Shown in pieces: positions 1-4,933 of a stretch of DNA of 6,675 nucleotides. The stretch is from an uncultured bacterium. Its GTDB lineage: Bacteria; Actinomycetota; Coriobacteriia; Coriobacteriales; Coriobacteriaceae. A program made the position numbers and the translations under genes. Below the pieces are notes generated by a model. It was not told the DNA's origin. It was given only the letters and a program-made list of their open reading frames with translations, and did not search any database. Within the stretch, counting starts at the first letter, position 1; each line of letters begins with the position of its first letter. The DNA lies in the NCBI GenBank assembly GCA_905215095.1, contig CAJMOL010000083.1:1-6675 (forward strand), read 5' to 3'.

Positions 1-9
1 GGGGGGGGG
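1..9. repeat. Poly-G homopolymer at window edge
   Basis: Nine consecutive G open the sequence, followed by A. The run is at the boundary, so its true length is unknown. It could be a contig end, a sequencing artefact (dark-cycle poly-G), or a genuine slippage-prone tract inside an upstream gene. The frame that begins at base 3 stays open to about base 150, but its translation resembles no protein family I know. Confidence 0.6.
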
Positions 10-288
10 ATAGTTGGAGCAGTTTTGTCCGATTAGAATGGCGTCGAAGTCTTATGCACCGCGCAATTGGGCGAGAGCCGCAGCGGATTTGTATCTCGCG
101 ATGGCAGATGGGGGCTCCAGGTGAACGTCAGCTGTATGCCAGCCGTGCAAACTAAATATCCAAGCTTGAGATGTAACTTCGCGATGGTTAGTCCGGATGC
201 TGTAAACTTTATTCATTACTAGACAGTGCGTTGGACTGTAAGGGCCGCATTTTCTTCGAGCGTCGCTAAGGGCCAACTATTATTTGGA
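10..288. other. Upstream region, no supported gene
   Basis: No convincing gene is seen here. A short plus-strand frame (open from base 14, first ATG at 38, stop at 122-124) ends in residues ARAAADLYLAMADGGSR, which look protein-like and could be the 3' scrap of an upstream gene, but it is too short to assign. Bases 150-240 are AT-rich and are the likely place for the promoter of the following glycosyltransferase. I could not find a well-spaced -35/-10 pair there. Confidence 0.4.
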
Positions 289-1035
289 ATGGATGAAACT
301 CGATTGTCATTTGCTTTAACAAAAGATTCAAAAGGATATCCGCGTGTTCTGGTAATTATTCCCGCTTATAACGAGCAGGAATGCATTCTCAATACCGTTG
401 CTTCTATTAAGGCTGCTGGATATGACTATGTCGTAATTAACGACGGCTCACAGGATGGGACACTTAGGCTTTGTCGAGAGCATGATGTCAACATATTGGA
501 TCTCCCACAGAACCTTGGTATCGGTGGGGCGGTCCAGGCGGGGCATAAGTATGCTCAGAGATTTGGCTATGATATTGACATTCAGGTTGACGGCGATGGC
601 CAACATGATCCTTCTTATATACCTGAGCTTGTTAAGCTGATTGAGGGTGGGGCGAGTCTGGCGATAGGCTCTCGATTCTTGGTCGAGACCGACGGTTTCC
701 AATCAACCTTTATGCGTCGTGTTGGAATCAGGTGGCTCTCTTTTTTGCTTAAGTTGCTTACAGGTAAGGCGGTCACCGATCCCACTTCTGGCTTTAGAGC
801 CTGCAATAAAGACGCCATCGACTTATTCTGCAAGAGCTATCCTGATGATTATCCGGAGCCGGAATCGATAGCTTTGGCTATGAAGCTTGGTCTCCCCGTT
901 ATGGAGGCACCTGTAAAGATGAATGAGCGCCAGGGCGGGCGTTCATCCATTGGGGTCCTCTCTTCCGTCTACTACATGATTAAAGTTACGCTTGCTATTG
1001 TCCTTGTGTGTTGGATCCATAGGGGAGACCAATAA
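289..1035 (+). CDS. Family 2 glycosyltransferase, DPM1-like (polyprenyl-phosphate sugar transferase type)
   Basis: This is a GT-A fold family 2 glycosyltransferase that probably moves a sugar from a nucleotide donor to a membrane polyprenyl phosphate on the cytoplasmic face. With the ATG at 289 it has 248 residues, close to the usual size of the short DPM1-like group. Visible motifs, in order: nucleotide-binding strand VLVIIPAYNEQ (20-30), INDGSQDGT (50-58), NLGIGGAVQAG (75-85), the metal-binding VDGDGQHD (100-107), GSRF (127-130), DPTSGFRACNKDA (164-176), and a late basic stretch ERQGGRSS (213-220). The C-terminal 20 residues form one hydrophobic segment. A GTG at 226 would add 21 unrelated-looking residues and has no Shine-Dalgarno, so I prefer the ATG. 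Even there the only purine-rich site (AAGGG, 268-272) is 16 bases away, so the start is uncertain. Its stop overlaps the next gene, and its base use is AT-richer than that of the genes on the right. The exact sugar cannot be read from sequence. Confidence 0.88.
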   Translation: MDETRLSFALTKDSKGYPRVLVIIPAYNEQECILNTVASIKAAGYDYVVINDGSQDGTLRLCREHDVNILDLPQNLGIGGAVQAGHKYAQRFGYDIDIQVDGDGQHDPSYIPELVKLIEGGASLAIGSRFLVETDGFQSTFMRRVGIRWLSFLLKLLTGKAVTDPTSGFRACNKDAIDLFCKSYPDDYPEPESIALAMKLGLPVMEAPVKMNERQGGRSSIGVLSSVYYMIKVTLAIVLVCWIHRGDQ

Positions 1036-1037
1036 TG
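1021..1037 (+). promoter_or_regulatory. Shine-Dalgarno and TAATG stop/start overlap
   Basis: AGGGGAGA at 1021-1028 lies 6 bases before the ATG at 1035. That ATG shares its A with the TAA stop (1033-1035) of the glycosyltransferase. This arrangement is typical of translational coupling, so the two proteins are probably made together in a fixed ratio. Confidence 0.75.
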
Positions 1038-1391
1038 AATTTTTTTCTAAGGATTGGGGCAGCCATCTTTTTTGGTGGGTTCCTCGTTTATGTTCTTCGA
1101 CTCGTATCCAAAGGAAAGATGCTTCTTAAGTATTCTTTGCTTTGGATTTTAATGTGCATGGCGGCCTTGCTTTGTGATTTATTCCCTCAGCTTATTTTTT
1201 ATTGCTCCACGGCTATTGGGTTTGTTAACCCGGCCAATTTCCTCTTCCTGGGTGCAATTGTGCTGTTGCTTGCAATCTCTCTATCCCTTAGCGTTGCGGT
1301 GAGCCGTCATGTTTTGGCAATCAAAAGCCTTACACAAAGGATTGCCTTGCTCGAAAAAGAGCTTGAGAATCGGTTGGATTATTATGACTGA
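1035..1391 (+). CDS. DUF2304-type small membrane protein
   Basis: This is a 118-residue integral membrane protein matching the DUF2304 pattern. It has three hydrophobic segments (about residues 3-24, 31-57 and 68-90) followed by a short cytoplasmic amphipathic tail (KSLTQRIALLEKELENR, 97-113) that could form a coiled coil. DUF2304 proteins are known to sit directly after DPM1-like glycosyltransferases in polysaccharide and lipid-linked sugar loci. Their biochemical role is unassigned, and a membrane anchor or partner for the soluble transferase is a reasonable inference. The start is fixed by a good ribosome-binding site and the 1-base overlap with the gene before it. The sequence is AT-rich and strongly hydrophobic. 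Family assignment is by pattern recognition only. Confidence 0.8.
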   Translation: MNFFLRIGAAIFFGGFLVYVLRLVSKGKMLLKYSLLWILMCMAALLCDLFPQLIFYCSTAIGFVNPANFLFLGAIVLLLAISLSLSVAVSRHVLAIKSLTQRIALLEKELENRLDYYD

Positions 1392-1851
1392 GCTTGATAC
1401 AATTATTTGATTCAGTTTACTTTTAGTTCTTCAATGTTGCTAGTTGAGGAAAGTGGAAATCTGCCTTATACAAACGTTGCTTATACCCTTTGCTGAGGTC
1501 TGGATCGGTACCAAATCCGATGATTCTCATCGCGGGTTGCCATTTGCTTGTCAATGGAGGCGATATCCCTGCTCCGGCTGCAATGTTGTTTCAGCTGTTA
1601 TGTCGTGGTCGAATAGTTTTGTATTAATAATGTAGAACAGATAATAGAATCAGCCGGAGGACTCCATTACAAAAGAGCGTAATTCCATTATCGAGCCATT
1701 TAGGTTAATTTCGATGTGGTGTGTAGTTACGCATCATTTTGTAATGCATAATGCAGATGATGTATCGGTTTTTGCTAGCCCTTTAACCCGTTAAATTTAT
1801 TAGGACGATATCACTGGCCTGGTGGCTGAACTACTACCACACTACCGCTAC
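1392..1851. other. AT-rich gap with broken reading frames
   Basis: No gene is supported. A 63-codon plus-strand frame (1444-1635) would need a TTG start and has no recognisable motif. An overlapping frame reads LIAGCHLLVNGGDIPAPAAM around 1530-1590 and looks somewhat protein-like, but it is also short and closed. Such patchy coding character in several frames fits a decayed gene or recombinant DNA. A perfect 6-base inverted repeat, TTTAAC-CC-GTTAAA, lies at 1782-1795, and GGAG-GA-CTCC at 1656-1665. Confidence 0.5.
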
Positions 1852-1872
1852 GCCCCAGTGGGGCTGGGTTTT
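1852..1872 (+). terminator. Possible rho-independent terminator
   Basis: GCCCC (1852-1856), a 3-base loop and GGGGC (1860-1864) form a perfect short hairpin, followed after TGGG by TTTT (1869-1872). It could end transcription coming from the glycosyltransferase/DUF2304 pair. The stem is short and the T-run is displaced by four bases, so this is tentative. Confidence 0.4.
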
Positions 1873-1937
1873 AAATACGCCTTTGGAATGATATTGCTTT
1901 GGCTATCTTGCGGAAAACAATCTCGAAGAAGAGTGGG

Positions 1938-2440
1938 CTCCTTGACGTAGGTCGCGTCGAGCCAGACGTAGGGCACTGGCGAGCCCTCGAGCGGCCTTCC
2001 GTACAGATCCTCGATGCCTGGTCCAGGCTCGAGGCGATGGCGCTCACCTGGTCCTTCGAGAGCCTGGAGACGCCCATCTTCTCGGCCACCCTCTGCACCT
2101 TGCGGGTGCTGGTGCCCGTGGCGTACATCTCGGCCACGGCGGCCACGAGGGCGCGGTCGACGCGCTGGTAGCGCTCGAGCACGTCCTCCGGGAAGAAGCT
2201 GCCGGAGCGCAGCTTGGGGATGCGCAGCGTCAGCGTGCCGACGCAGGTGGCGAGCGACCTCTCGCGGTAGCCGTTTCGGCTGTTCGCCCCGCCACCGCAC
2301 AGCTGGTCGGCCTCGGCGTCCATCACGGCGTTCACGACCTGCTCGGCGAGTCTGCGAAGCAGCTCCTGCATGTCGATGGCGCCGTCGTCGAAACGGGGCA
2401 TGGCGAGCATGTCCGGCGTCGGGTCTGATAAGATTTCCAT
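1938..2440 (-). pseudogene. IS256-family transposase, frameshifted and 3'-truncated
   Basis: This is the N-terminal portion of a mutator-type (IS256) transposase, a DDE enzyme that cuts and pastes its own IS. The ATG at 2438-2440 has a plausible AAGGA 11 bases upstream. The first 141 residues are typical of the family: NSRNGYRERSLATCVG, then LTLRIPKLRSGSFFP, then the helical stretch VAEMYATGTSTRKVQRVAEK and LSKDQVSAIASSLDQ. After Gln141 the frame is lost. The homologous continuation (IEDLYGRPLEGSPVPYVWLD, with the first catalytic Asp) lies in another frame, and the shift maps to about 2016-2017, consistent with one missing base. Homology ends after DATYVKE at about 1938. The second and third catalytic acidic residues (the rest of DDE) are absent, so no active enzyme can be made. 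IS256 elements do not normally use programmed frameshifting. Confidence 0.88.
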
Positions 2441-2446
2441 AGCGGT

Positions 2447-2500
2447 CTTCGTCCTTTCCTAGAACCTGTTGTTGTGGTGATTTCAGATTCTAGGACGAAG
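2447..2500 (-). promoter_or_regulatory. Inverted repeat in transposase leader overlapping its ribosome-binding site
   Basis: CTTCGTC (2447-2453) pairs with GACGAAG (2494-2500), and CTAGAA (2459-2464) pairs with TTCTAG (2488-2493). This gives 13 base pairs interrupted by a 5-base bulge, with a 23-base loop. On the minus-strand transcript the AAAGGA Shine-Dalgarno (2457-2452) falls in the bulge and the adjoining stem, so a folded leader would hide it. Control of transposase translation by such structures is known for some other IS (for example IS10 and IS50, against read-through transcripts). Applying that here is inference. Confidence 0.5.
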
Positions 2501-2501
2501 G

Positions 2502-2537
2502 CCGTTTTTCGTTAAACGGGCGCTAGGGTGTCACCCT
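2502..2537. repeat. Two small perfect hairpins near the IS end
   Basis: CCGTTT (2502-2507) and AAACGG (2514-2519) form a 6-bp stem with a 6-base loop. AGGGTG (2525-2530) and CACCCT (2532-2537) form a 6-bp repeat around a single T. Both lie outside the transposase gene, in the terminal non-coding DNA of the IS, where transposase binding sites would be expected. Confidence 0.55.
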
Positions 2538-2562
2538 TACACCAACATTTTCGACGCGATCG

Positions 2563-2792
2563 TTACGCCTTCTTGATCACGTACACCAACCCTATGTCGC
2601 ACCCGCAGCGCACAATCGACGCAAAGAGCCATGGTACTGGCAGCGTTAAAAGCAACGGCATCGTCTGCCAAGGGATAAACCAGTCAACCGCATGAAAGGC
2701 AAAGACGGCAAGGCTTGCCTGTCCGCAGAACGCTCGCACCACCGCTTCGGCCTAAACGTATACCCGGCAAGAATAAAGAACACCGGCATGTG
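2563..2792 (-). pseudogene. Acyltransferase-3 family remnant (both 5' end and middle deleted)
   Basis: Two pieces of a membrane acyltransferase (acyltransferase-3/OatA-like, which O-acetylates or otherwise acylates surface sugars) are joined out of frame. The N-proximal piece HMPVFFILAGYTFRPKR (2742-2792) matches the conserved early motif of the family (HMPlFFfisGY). The second piece, beginning near 2742 in another frame, reads FCGQASLAVFAFHAVDWF and then about 42 more residues to a TAA at 2563-2565. It resembles the last transmembrane part and C-terminus of the same family. A normal protein has roughly 330 or more residues; only about 76 codons remain here. The first 50 or so residues before HMP are also missing, because the tRNA terminator begins directly upstream. 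No functional product is possible. The family call is from motif recognition. Confidence 0.7.
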
Positions 2793-2822
2793 AAAAAGCC
2801 CAGACCACCAAGCGGTCTGGGC
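2793..2822 (-). terminator. Rho-independent terminator of tRNA-Arg
   Basis: A 9-bp perfect GC-rich stem, GCCCAGACC (2798-2806) with GGTCTGGGC (2814-2822), has a 7-base loop. On the minus strand it is followed by TTTTT (2797-2793). It starts 12 bases after the tRNA 3' end, so it clearly ends the tRNA transcript and any read-through from the ABC gene. Confidence 0.88.
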
Positions 2823-2833
2823 CTAATAAACGA

Positions 2834-2910
2834 TGGTGCTCCATGGCGGATTCGAACCGTCGACCTTGGGATTAGAAGTCCCCTGCTCTATCCAACTGAG
2901 CTAATGGAGC
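2834..2910 (-). tRNA. tRNA-Arg (anticodon UCU)
   Basis: This is a 77-base cloverleaf on the minus strand with the CCA end encoded. The acceptor stem GCTCCAT/ATGGAGC pairs perfectly over 7 bp with discriminator A. The D arm is GCTC-AGTTGGATA-GAGC, the anticodon loop is CTTCTAA (TCT, reading AGA and AGG), and the T arm carries GGTTCGAATCC. In the anticodon stem the outermost pair (27-43) is G opposite A, while the other four pairs are normal. It sits between the ABC gene and the dead acyltransferase, with its own -10 box and terminator. Confidence 0.95.
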
Positions 2911-2956
2911 AAATAACCGCACGCCCAAGCAAGCGCAAGCCTGTTAGGCACAAGTA

Positions 2957-2962
2957 ATTATA
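2957..2962 (-). promoter_or_regulatory. Candidate -10 box for tRNA-Arg
   Basis: A perfect TATAAT on the minus strand lies 46 bases before the tRNA 5' end. It is immediately after the stop codon of the ABC gene, so any -35 would be inside that gene. The matching upstream hexamer (about 2980-2985, ATCGCG) is poor. The tRNA may therefore be served by this weak promoter, by read-through from the ABC gene, or both. Confidence 0.5.
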
Positions 2963-2964
2963 AC

Positions 2965-3732
2965 CTAGTTGAACTGCTCGCGATACGCCTTACAGACCTC
3001 ATCGACTGGGCCGTCCATGCGAAGGTCACCCTTCTCAATCCAAACGGCACGCTGGCAGATGCGCTCAACCTGCTCCATGGAGTGCGAAACGAACAGAACC
3101 GTCACGTCACCGCTCTGGATAAAGTGCTGGATGCGGTCCTCGCACTTCTGCTGGAAAAACACGTCACCGACGGACAGCGTCTCGTCAACGATCAGAATAT
3201 CGGGCTCGGTAATCGTCGCGATTGCAAAGGCGATACGCGCCACCATGCCTGAAGAGAAGTTCTTAAGCGGCATATCGACAAAATTCTGCAGCTCAGCGAA
3301 CTCAATAATGCCGTCAAAATTGGCGTCGATGAACTCCTTGGTATAGCCGAGCAGCGCGCCGTTCAAATAAATGTTCTCGCGTGCCGTCAACTCGGGATCA
3401 AAGCCAGCTCCAAGCTCAATCAGAGGTGCAATGTTGCCATGAACCTTAACGCTGCCCTCGCTAGGCTCGAGCACACCAGCGATAATCCTGAGCATCGTGT
3501 ACTTGCCGGAACCACTAGTACCGACCAAGCCCACGACCTCACCACGGTGAATATCAAACGAGATGTGCTTAAGCGCCCCAAACTCCTCAAAGAACAACTC
3601 ATGCTTAGCGAGCTTAATAAAACATTCTTTGAGGCTGGTCAGCGAGTCAGACGCCATGTTAAAGATCATGGTGGTGGCGTCGGCCTCGACAGCCAGAGGC
3701 TGCTCGTTGTAATCAACAACAGATTCAGTCAT
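2965..3732 (-). CDS. Polysaccharide-export ABC transporter ATP-binding protein (TagH/Wzt type) with altered Walker A
   Basis: This is the ATPase subunit of an ABC-2 type exporter that would move a lipid-linked polysaccharide or teichoic-acid-like polymer across the membrane. It has 255 residues from the ATG at 3732 (AGGA 8 bases upstream); a GTG one codon earlier is less well placed. It has the short form without the C-terminal carbohydrate-binding domain of long Wzt proteins. The N-terminal FNMASDSLTSLKECFIK and EEFGALKHISF are typical of this branch. Later motifs look intact: signature NFSSGMVARIAFA (158-170), Walker B ILIVDETLSVGD (179-190) with its catalytic Glu, and H-loop VSHSMEQVE. The Walker A reads GTSGSGKYT (71-79): the Ser/Thr after Lys, which helps bind magnesium, is Tyr78 (codon at 3499-3501, TAC; one base from TCC Ser). 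No Wzm/TagG permease gene is next to it: a divergent glycosyltransferase lies upstream and the tRNA downstream. Activity is therefore doubtful. Confidence 0.9.
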   Translation of the reverse strand: MTESVVDYNEQPLAVEADATTMIFNMASDSLTSLKECFIKLAKHELFFEEFGALKHISFDIHRGEVVGLVGTSGSGKYTMLRIIAGVLEPSEGSVKVHGNIAPLIELGAGFDPELTARENIYLNGALLGYTKEFIDANFDGIIEFAELQNFVDMPLKNFSSGMVARIAFAIATITEPDILIVDETLSVGDVFFQQKCEDRIQHFIQSGDVTVLFVSHSMEQVERICQRAVWIEKGDLRMDGPVDEVCKAYREQFN

Positions 3733-3854
3733 CACAGCATTCCTTTAAATGTTGAAGATGAATTTGCGCTCGGACTTGTGGAAGACGGCTACATCTCAGG
3801 ATGCCAGGGCCAAACGGCTATACTTTCTACGATTGAATATCAAAGGAGCATTGA
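3733..3854. promoter_or_regulatory. Divergent intergenic region with start signals
   Basis: These 122 bases separate the leftward ABC gene from the rightward glycosyltransferase and must hold both promoters. For the ABC gene, AAAGGA (reading leftward from 3746) is 8 bases before its ATG. For the glycosyltransferase, AGGAG at 3844-3848 lies 6 bases before a GTG start, which fixes that start. A -10-like TATACT is at 3819-3824 on the plus strand, but no good -35 stands 17 bases upstream. I found no convincing promoter pair for the ABC gene and no clear operator. Confidence 0.45.
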
Positions 3855-4817
3855 GTGAATTCTGAATCTATTGCCGTCATTATCCCCTGCTACAACGAAG
3901 CCCTCACGATCGGCAAAGTCATTGACGACTTCCACCGCGAGCTTCCGCAGGCGACGGTCTATGTATACGATAACAACTCGTCAGACGATACCTCGCGCAT
4001 CGCAACGAAACACGGCGCCACAGTGCGCTTTGAGCCCCGACAGGGAAAGGGCAATGTCTGCCGTCAGATGTTCCGCGATATCGACGCCGATTGCTACCTC
4101 ATGGTCGACGGCGACGACACCTACCCCGCCGAGGCGGCAAAAGCCCTCTGCGAGCCCATTCTTAATGGTACAGCCGATATGACCGTCGGCGATCGCCTGT
4201 CCAACGGCACCTACGCCGAGGAAAACAAGCGCGCCTTCCACGGCTTTGGCAACAATCTGGTTCGTGCCATGATCAAATGGATTTACGGATACAGCTTCGA
4301 TGACGTCATGACGGGCTATCGCGCCATGAACCGTCCCTTTGTCAAAACGTTCCCCGTGCTTTCCGAGGGCTTTCAGATTGAAACAGAACTTTCCATCCAC
4401 GCCGTCGACCACCGCTGGCGCATCAAGGATGTGCCTATTGAGTACCGCGATCGCCCCGAAGGATCCGAATCTAAGCTTAATACCGTCAGCGACGGCATTA
4501 AGGTCGTCGCCATGATCGGCACGCTGTTCAAGGACTACCGCCCTTTGAAGTTCTTCAGCCTCGTCGCGCTTCTGTTTGCGATAATCGGTCTAGCCCTGGG
4601 CATTCCCATCATTGTCGAGTATTTCCAGACCGGTCTTGTTCCGCGCTTCCCAACCGCCCTGCTCGCCGCATCGTTTATGTTCCTGTGTGGCTTAAGTCTC
4701 GCGACTGGTTTTATCCTCGACTCCGTGGCAAAGGTCGAAAAAAAGCAGTGGGAAGTCAATGTGTATAGCAAATACGCCTTCGGTGACTATCGCAACGACA
4801 ACACGAACGCGAGGTAA
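3855..4817 (+). CDS. Family 2 glycosyltransferase, DPM1-like with two C-terminal membrane helices
   Basis: This is a 320-residue membrane-attached GT-A enzyme that probably transfers a sugar from a nucleotide donor to polyprenyl phosphate for surface glycan assembly. Motifs: VIIPCYNEALTIGKVI (8-23), VYDNNSSDDTSRIA (37-50), RQGKGNVCR (62-70), the metal-binding VDGDDTYP (84-91), GDRLS (112-116), MTGYRAMNR (152-160) and GFQIETELSIHA (172-183). Two hydrophobic helices follow (about 232-256 and 266-288), then a short polar tail. The GTG start is chosen because AGGAG sits 6 bases upstream and the protein begins five residues before the first conserved strand, as expected. It shares its fold and probable role with the transferase at 289-1035 but is longer and uses GC-richer codons, so the two are not a recent duplication. 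It is divergent from the ABC gene and convergent with the GT4 gene. Donor sugar unknown. Confidence 0.9.
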   Translation: MNSESIAVIIPCYNEALTIGKVIDDFHRELPQATVYVYDNNSSDDTSRIATKHGATVRFEPRQGKGNVCRQMFRDIDADCYLMVDGDDTYPAEAAKALCEPILNGTADMTVGDRLSNGTYAEENKRAFHGFGNNLVRAMIKWIYGYSFDDVMTGYRAMNRPFVKTFPVLSEGFQIETELSIHAVDHRWRIKDVPIEYRDRPEGSESKLNTVSDGIKVVAMIGTLFKDYRPLKFFSLVALLFAIIGLALGIPIIVEYFQTGLVPRFPTALLAASFMFLCGLSLATGFILDSVAKVEKKQWEVNVYSKYAFGDYRNDNTNAR

Positions 4818-4861
4818 ACCGCCCCTACGCCGTTCGGTTGGTACTCCTTCTCACACAACTT

Positions 4862-4887
4862 TGGCAAAGAGGTGGGCCTATTTGCCA
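4862..4887. terminator. Stem-loop between convergent genes
   Basis: TGGCAAA (4862-4868) and TTTGCCA (4881-4887) form a perfect 7-bp stem. Inside the loop AGG/CCT can add three pairs after one G-A mismatch. It lies 45 bases after the stop of the rightward glycosyltransferase. There is no T-run after it, so it is a weak candidate terminator or simply a barrier structure. Confidence 0.4.
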
Positions 4888-4911
4888 GCCTTCAGCATTT
4901 AATCCGCCTCG

Positions 4912-4931
4912 CGCACGAGCGGCCGCGTGCG
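4912..4931 (-). terminator. GC-rich stem-loop after the GT4 stop codon
   Basis: CGCACG (4912-4917) pairs with CGTGCG (4926-4931) around an 8-base GC-rich loop that contains a GCGGCCGC-type palindrome. On the minus strand the stem begins three bases after the TAA stop of the GT4 gene. No T-tract follows. It is probably a transcript 3'-end structure, but the evidence is only the position and the pairing. Confidence 0.35.
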
Positions 4932-4933
4932 GT

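Larger units (their letters stand above)
1938..2560 (-). mobile_element. Remnant of an IS256-family insertion sequence
   Basis: The 5' half of an IS256-family transposase gene and its upstream non-coding end survive. The 3' half of the gene and the far terminal repeat are gone: recognisable transposase coding stops near 1938-1941. On the minus strand the outer end carries GGTGTAAGGGTGACACC (2527-2543 region). GTGTAA-containing termini are common in this family, so the original element end probably lies between about 2535 and 2562, just before the dead acyltransferase stop codon. The exact boundary and target duplication cannot be fixed from one end. The element is inactive. Confidence 0.7.

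Noticed and set aside
166..194. TTGAGA as a -35 box for the first glycosyltransferase
   Set aside because: No acceptable -10 hexamer lies at 16-18 bases downstream.
52..276. 74-residue minus-strand frame in the upstream region
   Set aside because: It has no motif and no ribosome-binding site, and it overlaps the probable promoter region of the glycosyltransferase.
1444..1635. 63-residue plus-strand frame
   Set aside because: It needs a TTG start, has no good ribosome-binding site, and its translation has no recognisable domain; listed only as part of the uncharacterised gap.
1712..1730. TCGATGTGGTGTGTAGTTAC as the missing left terminal repeat of the IS
   Set aside because: It resembles the right end (TCGAAAATGTTGGTGTAAGG on the minus strand) only if several gaps are allowed, so it is too weak to call.
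2014..2442. 142-residue plus-strand frame rich in Arg, Pro and Ala
   Set aside because: It is a shadow on the strand opposite the transposase remnant; its composition comes from the GC-rich complement.
2715..2957. 80-residue plus-strand frame across the tRNA
   Set aside because: It runs antisense through the terminator and the tRNA and has no independent support.
3439..3858. 139-residue plus-strand frame antisense to the ABC gene
   Set aside because: The opposite strand carries clear ABC motifs over the same bases; this frame has none.
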